Source: Thermopolyspora flexuosa
Lineage (GTDB): Bacteria; Actinomycetota; Actinomycetes; Streptosporangiales; Streptosporangiaceae
Length of the DNA: 64,000 nucleotides
Direction of reading: 5' to 3'
NCBI RefSeq assembly: GCF_006716785.1
Contig: NZ_VFPQ01000001.1
Location: 2,356,001-2,420,000, forward strand
Shown: one piece after another, positions 41,412 through 50,048 of the stretch
Numbering within the stretch: position 1 is the stretch's first letter
Layout: every line of letters begins with the position of its first letter
Position numbers and translations under genes: made by a program
Notes under the pieces: model-generated
What the model was told of the DNA's origin: nothing
Database searches by the model: none
Seen by the model: the letters and a program-made list of their open reading frames with translations, nothing else

Positions 41412-42115
41412 GGTGGCAATATGCGGCAGCGCTCTGTCAACGTACACGTGACGTAGCATAAAAATCACACCGCGTGACGGAATCGTGGGTACCGGTCACC
41501 CGGGCATGATCGAGTCGCCGGAGATCAAACGGTGACGTGACGTGCACGACGCGCGCCGCACGGTTCCTTCCACGCGGTCCGCCCGCACGCCACGGCCCGC
41601 GCCGGTGGCGGGCCGCCGGAGGGATCGCGCGTGCGGGCGGTGGTCCGAGGGACGGGGGAGCCGCGTACGCGGCGGGAAGGGGCCGCGGGAGCGTGGGGGA
41701 AGCCGCCGGAGGGGGGAAGGGTGGGGGGAACGCGAGGCGGAGGAGGAGGGACCGCCTCGCGCTCCCAGGGAACAGGAGAACAGGGAGTGTTGCCTTAGGA
41801 GGAGGGATGAGTTGCCGTGTGAACGGAGCGGTTACCTCACCTCCCGAGGTCGGGCGGGGGAGCCGGACACGCTCCCGATGACGAACCGGAATGTACAACG
41901 GGGCGGCCGCCCGTCCCAGGGGCGGCCGTCCCGGGCATCCGCCCGCCACGGGTGAATCGCCAGGCCACGGGCGCGGCACGCGCGCCGCCGGGCCTGCGGC
42001 GAGGTGAAAGTTTCGGCGAGCTCCTGCCGCGGGCATGCGAACGCGCCGCCGTCCCCCGCCCCGGGGCGATCCACGGTGCCGGAGGGCAGGGGTACGGCGA
42101 CGCGGGGACGCGCGC
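41412..42115. other. 704-bp region with a purine-rich tract, no clear gene
   Basis: Plus strand 41650-41850 is strikingly G/A-rich with many GGGG and AGGAGG runs; the minus strand, which is the downstream part of the ctaA transcript, is therefore C/T-rich and G-poor. It contains a strong hairpin at 41731-41761. Long Pro-rich open frames on the minus strand look like composition artefacts. Confidence 0.5.
41731..41761 (+). repeat. 10-bp-stem hairpin with AGGAGG in its loop
   Basis: CGCGAGGCGG (41731-41740) and CCGCCTCGCG (41752-41761) are perfect arms. The 11-base loop is AGGAGGAGGGA on the plus strand and a pyrimidine loop on the minus strand. No T-run follows on either side. It could be a structured small RNA or a terminator element of ctaA. 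Confidence 0.45.
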
Positions 42116-43111
42116 TCAGACGGAGGCCGGGCGCAGCCGGTCGGCGTCCGGCACGGTGCCGATCGGGTCGCGGTCGCGCATCACGAACACCACGCGCAGC
42201 GTCGCGATCCAGGTGAGGGCCGAGCCGAGCACGTGCAGCCCGACGAGCACCGCGGGCACGGCGAGCCAGTACTGGACGGCGCCGATCAGGGCCTGGGCGA
42301 GCTCGATGGCGAGCAGCGTGAGCACGGCACGCCGTACCAGAGTGGGGCCGCCGGTGATGTGCACCGCGAACAGCAGCGCGAACGTCAGCCCCAGCACCAC
42401 CCACACCGCGTCGGCGTGCAGCCGGGTCACCGTCTCGATGTCGAACTGGAACCGGGTGGCGAGCTTGTCGCCGGAGTGCGGGCCGGTCCCGGTGACCACG
42501 ACGCCGAGCACGATCAGCACGAACACCGCCGCGGTGAGCACGAAACTCAGCGTGCGGATGTGCCGGTGCACGAGCAGGTGGACCGGCGCGTCGCCCTCGC
42601 CCGACCGCGCGTACAGGGCGTAGGAGGCGGCGATCATGCCGATGGAGAGCAGGAAGTGCACGCCCACGGTGACCGGGTGGAGCACCATGAGCACGACGAC
42701 GCCGCCCCACACCGCCTGGGCGACCACGCCGAGCGGCTGCAGGGCGGCGATCTTGACCAGGGAGTCGCGGCGCGGGGTGAGCCGCAGCGCCGCGACGAAG
42801 CAGGCCACCGCCACGGCGAGGACGAGGAACGTCAGCAGCCGGTTGCCGAACTCGATCGCCATGTTGATCGGCGCGTGCTCGTCGTGCGGCGCCGGGATGA
42901 AGCTGTCGGGCGTGCATTTCGGCCACGTCGGACAGCCGAGGCCGGAGCCGGTGAGCCGGACCGCCGCGCCGGTGACGGTGATCAGCGTGTTGACGACGAT
43001 CGCGGCGAACGCCCAGCGGTGAACGTCGGCGGGGGTCGGTGACCACACCGACCGGTGCAGGCGGGCCACGATGTTCGGGGACGGATCATGGGTGCGGGAC
43101 ACGACACTCAT
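42116..43111 (-). CDS. ctaA: Heme A synthase (COX15/CtaA)
   Basis: 331 residues, eight membrane helices, oxidising the methyl group of heme O to the formyl of heme A. Family marks: GAAVRLTGSGLGCPTWPKCTPDSFIP with the conserved cysteine pair in the first outer loop, EFGNRLLTFLVL with heme-ligand-type residues, VHFLLS, RLHADAVWVVLG and GLHVLGSAL. Its two halves are internal repeats. ATG at 43111 is chosen from the usual N-terminal length. It works with CtaB encoded at 34895. Confidence 0.95.
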   Translation of the reverse strand: MSVVSRTHDPSPNIVARLHRSVWSPTPADVHRWAFAAIVVNTLITVTGAAVRLTGSGLGCPTWPKCTPDSFIPAPHDEHAPINMAIEFGNRLLTFLVLAVAVACFVAALRLTPRRDSLVKIAALQPLGVVAQAVWGGVVVLMVLHPVTVGVHFLLSIGMIAASYALYARSGEGDAPVHLLVHRHIRTLSFVLTAAVFVLIVLGVVVTGTGPHSGDKLATRFQFDIETVTRLHADAVWVVLGLTFALLFAVHITGGPTLVRRAVLTLLAIELAQALIGAVQYWLAVPAVLVGLHVLGSALTWIATLRVVFVMRDRDPIGTVPDADRLRPASV

Positions 43112-43192
43112 GCTAGGCGGGGGACCCACCGGTCCCGTCACCGGCCGGGCCGCCCGGCCGTCCTCCGCGCGGGGCGGCGCCGGAAGGGCGCC

Positions 43193-44107
43193 TCACCCCT
43201 CGCCGGCGGTGCGGGTGGAGCCGAGCGAGGCGGCGACCACGCACCCGATCGCGGCCCATTCCCGCAGGTCGAGCACCTCGCCGAGGACGACGAGGCCGAC
43301 CAGCGCCGCCGCGGCGGGCTCCAGGCTCATCAGGATGCCGAACACCCGCTTCGGCATGCGGCGCAGCGCCTCCAGCTCGATCGAGTACGGGATCACCGAC
43401 GACAGCAGGCCCACGCCGAGGCCGAGCAGCAGGATCTCCGGGGAGAGCAGGGCCGCGCCGCCGGAGGCCACGCCGAACGGGGCGGAGAGCACGAGCGCGA
43501 CGAGCATCGCCAGGCCGAGCCCGGTCTGCCCCGGGATGCGGCGCCCGACCGCGGCGCCGAGCAGGATGTACCCGGCCCAGAACAGGCCGGCGAGCGCGGC
43601 GAAGCCGATCCCGGCCCAGGTGACCCGCCCCTCGCCGCCGGGCGCGAGCAGCACCACGCCCGCGCCCGCGAGCAGCACCCAGAGCAGGTCGAGCCGCCGC
43701 CGCGAGGTCGCCACCGCCACGCCGAGCGGCCCGATGAACTCGATCGCGACCGCGATCCCGATCGGCATGCGGGCGAGCGCCTCGTAGAACGACATGTTCA
43801 TCAGGCCGAGCGACGCCCCGAACGCGATCCCCACCGCGAGGTCGGTACGGCTCAGCCCGCGCAGCCGGGGCCGGACCATGAGGCAGACCACGACCGCCCC
43901 GGTCGCGATCCGCAGGAACACCACCGCGCTCGGCGGCAGCACCGCGAACAGGTGCTTGGCCAGGCCCGCGCCGAGCTGCACCGAGAGCACCGAGAGCAGC
44001 ACGAGGCCCGGCGGCGGGATCGCGTCCGACGCCGCGCGCAGCACCGCGCCGGGACGGAACCGCCGGGCGCGCAGCGGCTCGCCCGCCCACGCCTGCTGCG
44101 CCGTCAT
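43193..44107 (-). CDS. EamA-family (DMT superfamily) exporter, RhtA-like
   Basis: 304 residues, ten membrane helices made of two EamA repeats (about 30-165 and 170-295). Recognisable segments: GLMNMSFYEALARMPIGIAVAIEFIGPLGVAV, GVGLLSSVIPYSIELEALRRMPKRVFGILMSLEPA. The latter is typical of RhtA-like threonine/homoserine exporters, so amino-acid or metabolite efflux is likely. ATG at 44107 is chosen with AGGGGG upstream; GTG at 44113 is alternative. Confidence 0.9.
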   Translation of the reverse strand: MTAQQAWAGEPLRARRFRPGAVLRAASDAIPPPGLVLLSVLSVQLGAGLAKHLFAVLPPSAVVFLRIATGAVVVCLMVRPRLRGLSRTDLAVGIAFGASLGLMNMSFYEALARMPIGIAVAIEFIGPLGVAVATSRRRLDLLWVLLAGAGVVLLAPGGEGRVTWAGIGFAALAGLFWAGYILLGAAVGRRIPGQTGLGLAMLVALVLSAPFGVASGGAALLSPEILLLGLGVGLLSSVIPYSIELEALRRMPKRVFGILMSLEPAAAALVGLVVLGEVLDLREWAAIGCVVAASLGSTRTAGEG

Positions 44108-44179
44108 CCGCACCCCCTGTCCGGCGATTACCGCCCAGGCAAGGGTAGCGGCACCCGGTTCACGGTGATTCAGCGGCCT

Positions 44180-44213
44180 CTGTCATGGAAATCCGCCTGT
44201 CATAGAGATCCGC
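44180..44213. repeat. Two tandem 17-bp repeats
   Basis: CTGTCATGGAAATCCGC (44180-44196) is followed immediately by CTGTCATAGAGATCCGC (44197-44213), 15 of 17 identical. They lie between the EamA gene and the ABC permease gene, on the upstream side of EamA. Could be a tandem operator or a small duplication. Confidence 0.6.
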
Positions 44214-44229
44214 CGCGGCGGGGCCGGGG

Positions 44230-45000
44230 TCACTCCCAGCGGAAGGTGAGCGCGGCGAGCGCGAGCCCGGCCACCGCCCAGCCGAGCAGGACGAACAGCT
44301 CGGAGTAGGGAAAGCCGGACCCGCCGGTGAGCAGGAGGCGCAGGCCGGTGGTGAGCGCGGTGATCGGCAGCAGCTCGAGCACGCCCTGCATCGCCCCGGG
44401 GAACCGGTCGATGGGGAACACGACGCCGCCGAGGCCGAGCAGGACGAGGTAGACGAGGTTGGCCGCGGCGAGCGTGGCCTCGGCCCGCAGCGTCCCGGCC
44501 ATGAGCAGCCCGAGGCCGCTGAACGCCGCGGTGCCGACGACCACGAACAGGATCGGGCCCACCGGCCCGGCGGACACCGGCCGCCACCCCAGCGCCAGCG
44601 CGACCGCGACGATCAGCACCACCTGCACGATCTCCACGCCGACGATCGCGAGCGTCTTGGCGAGCATCAGGCCGGGCCGGGACAGCGGGGTGGCGCCGAG
44701 CCGCTTGAGCACGCCGTACCGGCGCTCGAAGCCGGTGGCGATCGCCTGGCCGGTGAACGCGGTGGACATGATCGCCAGCGCGAGCACCCCGGGCGTCACG
44801 TAGTCGATCCGGCGTTCCCCGGGGAGATCCAGCAGCGGCGCGGTGGAGAACCCGACGAGCACGAGGATCGGGATGACCATGGTGAGCAGGAGCTGCTCGC
44901 CGTTGCGGAGCATGGCCCGCATCTCCGCGCCCGCCTGGGCGAGGACCATGCGCGGCAGCGGCGCGGCCCCGGGCGCGGGGGTGAAGTCCAGCGTGGTCAC
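44230..45000 (-). CDS. ABC-2 type transporter permease
   Basis: 256 residues with six membrane helices of the ABC-2 (DrrB-like) family: RNGEQLLLTMVIPILVLVGFS in the first helix, the central MSTAFTGQAIATGFERRYGVLKRLGATPLSR cytoplasmic motif, LGLGGVVFPIDRFP near the fifth helix. It pairs with the ATPase gene 22 bp upstream. Exporters of this place next to ctaA and sufR are conserved in actinobacteria, but their cargo is not known. Confidence 0.93.
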   Translation of the reverse strand: MTTLDFTPAPGAAPLPRMVLAQAGAEMRAMLRNGEQLLLTMVIPILVLVGFSTAPLLDLPGERRIDYVTPGVLALAIMSTAFTGQAIATGFERRYGVLKRLGATPLSRPGLMLAKTLAIVGVEIVQVVLIVAVALALGWRPVSAGPVGPILFVVVGTAAFSGLGLLMAGTLRAEATLAAANLVYLVLLGLGGVVFPIDRFPGAMQGVLELLPITALTTGLRLLLTGGSGFPYSELFVLLGWAVAGLALAALTFRWE

Positions 45001-45022
45001 GGTGCCTCCAACTCTCCGCGGG

Positions 45023-45931
45023 TCAGCGCAGCTCGCGGCCGGTGAGCTCGAGGAAGACGTCCTCGAGGGTGCGGCGCTCGATGCTGAGGTCCTCGGTGGT
45101 CACGCCCTCGGCGGCGCACCAGGCGGTGACCGTGGCGAGCAGCTCGGGGCCGACGTCGCCCTCGATGATGTAGTGGCCCGCGGGGGACTCCTTGGCCGCG
45201 CTGCCCGCGGGCAGCGCCTTGAGCAGCTCGTCGAGGTTGAGGCCGGGGCGGGCGCGGAAGCGCAGCTGCCGCTCGGCGCCGGTGAGCTCGGCGGGCGTGC
45301 CCTCGGCGACCACCCGGCCCCGGTCTATGATCACGACGTGGTCGGCGAGCTTCTCGGCCTCGTCCATGAAGTGTGTGGTGAGCACCACCGACACCCCCGC
45401 CGCGCGCAGCTCGCCGATCAGATCCCAGCAGGACCGGCGGGCCTGGGGGTCCATGCCCGCGGTGGGCTCGTCGAGGAACACCAGCTCGGGGCGGCCGATC
45501 AGGGCGGCGGCGAGGGAGAGCCGCTGCTGCTGCCCGCCGGAGAGCCTGCGGTACGGCGTGCGGGCGTGGGCGGCGAGCCCGAGCCGCTCCAGCAGCGCGC
45601 CCGGGTCGAGCGGGTGGGCGTGGAAGCGGGCGACCAGCCGCAGCCACTCGCCGCAGCGCATCGCCGGCGGCACCCCGCCGGTCTGCGGCATGATCCCGAC
45701 GCGGGCGCGCAGCTCCCGCCGCGACGGCGGCAGGCCGAGCACCCGCACCGTGCCGCCGTCCGCCTGCCGGAACCCCTCGCAGATCTCGATCGTGGTGGTC
45801 TTCCCGGCGCCGTTCGGCCCGAGGATCGCGGTGACGGCGCCGGACTCCGCGGCGAAGCTCAGGCCGTCGACCGCGGTCAGCCGGCCGTACCGCTTCACCA
45901 GGTCGACGACCTCGACGGCAGGGGAGCTCAT
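45023..45931 (-). CDS. ABC transporter ATP-binding protein (DrrA-like)
   Basis: 302 residues. Walker A GPNGAGKTT (38-46), Q-loop MPQTGG, signature LSGGQQQR, Walker B LVFLDEPTAGMD, switch His in TTHFMDEAEK. The C-terminal 80 residues form the extra domain of DrrA-type exporters and end with RRTLEDVFLELTGRELR. Forms a two-gene exporter with the following permease. It reads leftwards from beside the kinase gene. Confidence 0.94.
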   Translation of the reverse strand: MSSPAVEVVDLVKRYGRLTAVDGLSFAAESGAVTAILGPNGAGKTTTIEICEGFRQADGGTVRVLGLPPSRRELRARVGIMPQTGGVPPAMRCGEWLRLVARFHAHPLDPGALLERLGLAAHARTPYRRLSGGQQQRLSLAAALIGRPELVFLDEPTAGMDPQARRSCWDLIGELRAAGVSVVLTTHFMDEAEKLADHVVIIDRGRVVAEGTPAELTGAERQLRFRARPGLNLDELLKALPAGSAAKESPAGHYIIEGDVGPELLATVTAWCAAEGVTTEDLSIERRTLEDVFLELTGRELR

Positions 45932-45998
45932 GCCACGAGTCTAGGGAGTCCCCGACGGGCTCACCGCCACGCCCCGGGCGCGGTGCGGGCCGTGCCGG

Positions 45999-47360
45999 TC
46001 AGCCGGTGATGGCCGCGATCAGCTCCGCGGCCTGGGGGCGGTTGCGGGGGTTCTTGTCGAGGCAGGCGGCGATCGGCCGCACCAGCGGCTCCGGCAGGCC
46101 GGACAGGTCCGGCTCCTTGGAGACGATCTGATGGAGCACCTGGTAGGGATTGGTGCCGGCGAACGGCACCCGGCCGGTGCCGCCGTAGATCATCGTCGAC
46201 GCCCAGCTGAACATGTCCGAGGCGGGCGTGACCGGCTCGCCGTTGATCTGCTCGGGGGACATGTAGAGCGGGGTGCCCTTGACGCCCGCGGTGGTGGTGG
46301 TCTGGTCGAGCGCCTTCGCCACCCCGAAGTCGATCACGCGCGGCCCGTCCGAGGCGAGCAGCACGTTCGCCGGCTTGAAGTCGCGGTGCACGATCCCGGC
46401 CTTGTGGATCGCGGCGAGCGCGCCCGAGGTGGCGATGGCGAGCCGGATGAGGCTGTCGCCGCCCAGCGGGCCGGACTCCTCCACCTTGCGCTGCAGCGAC
46501 GGGCCGTCGACGTACTCGCTGACGATGTAGGCGATGCCGTCGAGCACGCCCGCGTCGAGGATCCGGGCGGTGGAGAACGAGGGCACGCGCCGGGCCGCGG
46601 TGAGCTCGCGCATGAAGCTCTCCCGCTCGGTGTCGCTGAGCCGGTGGTGCAGCAGCTTCAGCGCCACCGGCGAGCCGTCGGGGTGCCGGGCGAGGAAGAC
46701 CGCGCCCTGCCCGCCCTCGCCGAGCCGGTCGAGCAGCAGGTACGGGCCGAACCACCGCTGCCGGCCCGGCCCCGTGCCGCCCGCCGGGCCCCAGGCGGGC
46801 CCCGGCGGCGTGGCGGCCGGGCCGCCCTGCCCGGGCACGGTCGCCCATCCGCGCGCGCCGGGCCCCGGCGGGACCGGTGGCCAGGAACCGGGGGCGGGGC
46901 CGTACCCGGGCGGCGTGACCACCCCCGGCGGGTACGGCGTGGCGTGGCCGGCGGGCGCCGGGGGCGCGGAGACGCCCGGCGGTGCCGAGGGCGGCGGGCT
47001 CGCGCCCGACGGTGCGAAGACCGCCTCCCGGATGAGGAGGGCGTGCACCACGCCGCCGACCAGCAGGAGCCCCCACAGCGCCAGGAGCACCAGGCCGGTC
47101 AGGGTGTCATCGGAGTCGGCCAGGGCGACCATGCCGAGGAGCGCGGCGAAATACCCCACGGCGGCCAGCGCATGGAACGTGCTACGCAGCCGTATCGCCG
47201 CGAAGCCGATCGCCGCGAAGGTCGCCACCCCGCAGGTGAACACCGGGGACAGCGCCCACACGAGGCTCAGCGCCCGGCGTCCCCCCGCCAGGTGCCCGGA
47301 CGGGCCGTTGCCGCGCGGATCGGGCGGGGGATACGGCGTGGGGCCGTTGGGATACGACAC
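45999..47360 (-). CDS. Ser/Thr protein kinase with N-terminal membrane segments
   Basis: 453 residues with reversed topology compared with PknB: four hydrophobic helices first (about 27-125), a long Pro/Gly/Ala linker, then the kinase domain (about 190-453) at the C-terminus. Catalytic features intact: GEGGQGAVF, ALK lysine, HRDFKPANVL, DFGVAK, SPEQ. No extracytoplasmic sensor domain is visible; signals may come through the helices. GTG at 47360 has no ribosome site, but TATCAT lies about 9 bases upstream as a -10 box, which suggests a leaderless message. Confidence 0.88.
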   Translation of the reverse strand: MSYPNGPTPYPPPDPRGNGPSGHLAGGRRALSLVWALSPVFTCGVATFAAIGFAAIRLRSTFHALAAVGYFAALLGMVALADSDDTLTGLVLLALWGLLLVGGVVHALLIREAVFAPSGASPPPSAPPGVSAPPAPAGHATPYPPGVVTPPGYGPAPGSWPPVPPGPGARGWATVPGQGGPAATPPGPAWGPAGGTGPGRQRWFGPYLLLDRLGEGGQGAVFLARHPDGSPVALKLLHHRLSDTERESFMRELTAARRVPSFSTARILDAGVLDGIAYIVSEYVDGPSLQRKVEESGPLGGDSLIRLAIATSGALAAIHKAGIVHRDFKPANVLLASDGPRVIDFGVAKALDQTTTTAGVKGTPLYMSPEQINGEPVTPASDMFSWASTMIYGGTGRVPFAGTNPYQVLHQIVSKEPDLSGLPEPLVRPIAACLDKNPRNRPQAAELIAAITG

Positions 47361-47637
47361 AGCGCGAATGATACGAGCCGGATCTTCTTTACCGGGGATC
47401 AACACACATTTGGGACTAAAAGGAGGTGTTTGTCCCTTTCGGTCCCGGGGCGCACGGAATGAATCGCCCACTCCGCGGCGTTCCCGTCGAAACGCCTCCG
47501 CCCGGCCGTGTCCCGGCGCGGATCCGGCGCCGGCGGGCGCACGAGCCCGTACGGCGGCCACGGCAGGGCGGTGCACGGAAGGTTAGGTAAGGCTTCCCTG
47601 CGTGACACACGTCATCATCACGATGTCGCGACAGGGT

Positions 47638-47676
47638 TTGTGCTGCGGGAAGGAATTACGCCACACTGATGTTGTG
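47638..47676 (+). promoter_or_regulatory. sufR promoter with overlapping SufR-box-like inverted repeat
   Basis: TTGTGC (47638-47643), 18 bases, CACACT (47662-47667) is a plausible promoter whose start point would fall on the sufR GTG (47674), giving a leaderless message. CACA (47662-47665) and TGTG (47673-47676) form an inverted repeat. The segment reads ACACT-N5-TGTGA, the form I recall reported for mycobacterial SufR sites. Binding here would block both promoter and start codon. Confidence 0.6.
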
Positions 47677-48456
47677 AAAAACATGGCGGGGATGAAGCGG
47701 GGCAGGCAGGAGGCCGCGGCGCGGTCGTCCCGCGTGTCCGGCGGCGTTCCCGTCGGCGTGCTGTCGGGTGCGGGCGAGCGGGGCACGCGGGCGCGCGTGG
47801 CCCGGCTCATCCTCGAACACGGACCGATCACCGCCGCCGCGCTCGGCGAGCGGCTCGGCCTCACCCCGGCGGCGGTGCGGCGGCACCTCGACGCGCTGCT
47901 CGCCGAAGGGCTGATCGAGCCGCGCGACGTCCGGCCCATCGGCCGGCGCGGGCGGGGGCGCCCGGCGAAGCTGTTCGTGATCACGGACGCGGGCCGCAGC
48001 GCCTTCGAGCACGCCTACGACGACCTGGCCGGAAGCGCGCTCCGGTTCATCGCCGAGCGGGTCGGCGAGGAGGCGGTGGCCGAGTTCGCCAGGTCCCAGG
48101 TGGCCGGGCTCGTCGAGCGGCTTGCCCCGACGATGCGCCAGGTGCCCGTCGAGCAGCGGGTGCGTGTGCTCGCCCAGGCCCTGTCCGCGGACGGCTACGC
48201 CGCCTCCGCGAGCCAGGCCAAGTCCGGGGGCGAGCAGCTCTGCCAGCACCACTGCCCGGTCGCGCACGTCGCGGCCGAGTTCCCGCAGCTGTGCGAGGCC
48301 GAGACCGAGGCGTTCGCCCGGCTGCTCGGCACGCCGGTGCAGCGGCTCGCCACGATCGCGCACGGCGACGGGGTGTGCACCACCCACGTCAGCCCGCACG
48401 CGCTCGCCGTACGGCGCAAACACGCGCCGCCCGGGGAGTCCCCGGACGACGCCTGA
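47674..48456 (+). CDS. sufR: SufR, Fe-S-sensing repressor of the suf operon
   Basis: 260 residues. N-terminal winged helix (TRARVARLILEHGPITAAALGERLGLTPAAVRRHLDALLAEGLI, with the RRGRGRPAKLF wing). The C-terminal half has four cysteines, Cys190, Cys194, Cys207 and Cys235 (EQLCQHHC, LCEAETEAFA, GVCTTH), as in [4Fe-4S] SufR proteins. GTG at 47674 is selected because of the overlapping promoter and operator; ATGs at 47683 and 47692 are in frame too. First gene of the suf cluster; 177 bp precede sufB. Expected to repress when Fe-S supply is adequate. Confidence 0.93.
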   Translation: MKNMAGMKRGRQEAAARSSRVSGGVPVGVLSGAGERGTRARVARLILEHGPITAAALGERLGLTPAAVRRHLDALLAEGLIEPRDVRPIGRRGRGRPAKLFVITDAGRSAFEHAYDDLAGSALRFIAERVGEEAVAEFARSQVAGLVERLAPTMRQVPVEQRVRVLAQALSADGYAASASQAKSGGEQLCQHHCPVAHVAAEFPQLCEAETEAFARLLGTPVQRLATIAHGDGVCTTHVSPHALAVRRKHAPPGESPDDA

Positions 48457-48633
48457 GCCGGCGGACCCGCAGCGACAACTCAACCCGACGACCCGAACGC
48501 CGTGGGGCAGGCACTCCGGTGGACGCGTCATCCGCACGGCGGCACGCACCACCCACGGCCCGGAGAAAACCAGACATATCAACAACGCGAAGCGCAAAGT
48601 ACGCATCACGGAGATGAGCAAGGAGACCGGAGG

Positions 48634-50046
48634 GTGACTGTCACCGACCGCCCGGAGCTGGCAGGCCTCGGGAATTACAAGTTCGGCTGGGCCGACCCCG
48701 ACGCCGCCGGAGCCGCGGCGCGCCGCGGCCTGTCCGAGGAGGTCGTCCGCAACATCTCCGCGCTCAAGAACGAGCCGGAGTGGATGCTCGACCTGCGGCT
48801 GAAGGGCCTGCGCCTGTTCCAGAAGAAGCCCATGCCGACCTGGGGCGCCGACCTCTCCGGCATTGACTTCGACCAGATCAAGTACTTCGTCCGTTCGACC
48901 GAGAAGCAGGCCACCTCCTGGGACGAGTTGCCTCCGGACATCAAGAACACCTACGACAAGCTCGGCATCCCCGAGGCGGAGAAGAAGCGGCTCATCGCTG
49001 GCGTCGCCGCCCAGTACGAGTCCGAGGTGGTCTACCACAAGATCCGCGAGGACCTCGAGCAGAAGGGCGTCATCTTCCTCGACACCGACACCGGCCTCAA
49101 GGAGCACCCGGAGATCTTCAAGGAGTACTTCGGGTCGGTGGTCCCGGCCGGCGACAACAAGTTCGCCGCGCTCAACACCGCGGTGTGGTCGGGCGGCTCG
49201 TTCATCTACGTGCCGCCGGGCGTGCACGTGGAGATCCCGCTCCAGGCCTACTTCCGGATCAACACCGAGAACATGGGCCAGTTCGAGCGGACGCTGATCA
49301 TCGTCGACGAGGGCGCCTACGTGCACTACGTCGAGGGCTGCACCGCGCCGATCTACCGCTCGGACTCGCTGCACAGCGCGGTCGTCGAGATCATCGTCAA
49401 GAAGAACGCCCGGTGCCGGTACACGACCATCCAGAACTGGTCGACCAACGTCTATAACCTCGTCACCAAGCGCGCCGTCGCCTACGAGGGCGCGACCATG
49501 GAGTGGATCGACGGCAACATCGGCTCCAAGGTGACGATGAAGTACCCGGCCGTCTACCTCATGGGCGAGCACGCCAAGGGCGAGACGCTGTCGGTCGCGT
49601 TCGCCGGTGAGGGCCAGCACCAGGACGCCGGGGCCAAGATGGTCCACCTGGCGCCGCGGACCTCCTCGACGATCGTGTCGAAGTCGGTGGCGCGCGGCGG
49701 CGGCCGCACCTCCTACCGCGGCCTGGTCCAGATCGAGGAGGGCGCCGCGGGCTCGTCCTCGTCGGTGAAGTGCGACGCGCTGCTCGTCGACACCATCAGC
49801 CGGTCCGACACCTACCCGTACGTCGACGTCCGCGAGGACGACGTCGCCATGGGCCACGAGGCCACGGTCTCCAAGGTCTCCGAGGACCAGCTGTTCTACC
49901 TGATGAGCCGCGGCCTGTCCGAGGACGAGGCGATGGCGATGATCGTGCGCGGCTTCGTCGAGCCGATCGCCCGCGAGCTGCCCATGGAGTACGCGCTCGA
50001 GCTCAACCGGCTGATCGAGCTGCAGATGGAAGGAGCGGTGGGCTGA
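48634..50046 (+). CDS. sufB: Fe-S cluster assembly scaffold SufB
   Basis: 470 residues. SufB forms the SufBC2D scaffold on which Fe-S clusters are built. Typical N-terminus ([28 protein letters not shown]), the beta-helix core, conserved Cys in [21 protein letters not shown] and [11 protein letters not shown], and the C-terminal [29 protein letters not shown] shared with SufD. GTG start with AAGGAG (48620-48625) 8 bases upstream. A seven-residue open frame (48614-48637, MSKETGG) contains that ribosome site and overlaps the start as GTGA. Confidence 0.97.
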   Translation: MTVTDRPELAGLGNYKFGWADPDAAGAAARRGLSEEVVRNISALKNEPEWMLDLRLKGLRLFQKKPMPTWGADLSGIDFDQIKYFVRSTEKQATSWDELPPDIKNTYDKLGIPEAEKKRLIAGVAAQYESEVVYHKIREDLEQKGVIFLDTDTGLKEHPEIFKEYFGSVVPAGDNKFAALNTAVWSGGSFIYVPPGVHVEIPLQAYFRINTENMGQFERTLIIVDEGAYVHYVEGCTAPIYRSDSLHSAVVEIIVKKNARCRYTTIQNWSTNVYNLVTKRAVAYEGATMEWIDGNIGSKVTMKYPAVYLMGEHAKGETLSVAFAGEGQHQDAGAKMVHLAPRTSSTIVSKSVARGGGRTSYRGLVQIEEGAAGSSSSVKCDALLVDTISRSDTYPYVDVREDDVAMGHEATVSKVSEDQLFYLMSRGLSEDEAMAMIVRGFVEPIARELPMEYALELNRLIELQMEGAVG

Positions 50047-50048
50047 CC

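Noticed and set aside
41437-42036. 199-codon Pro-rich minus-strand frame
   Set aside because: Follows directly from the C/T-rich composition; no start signal and no conserved motif.
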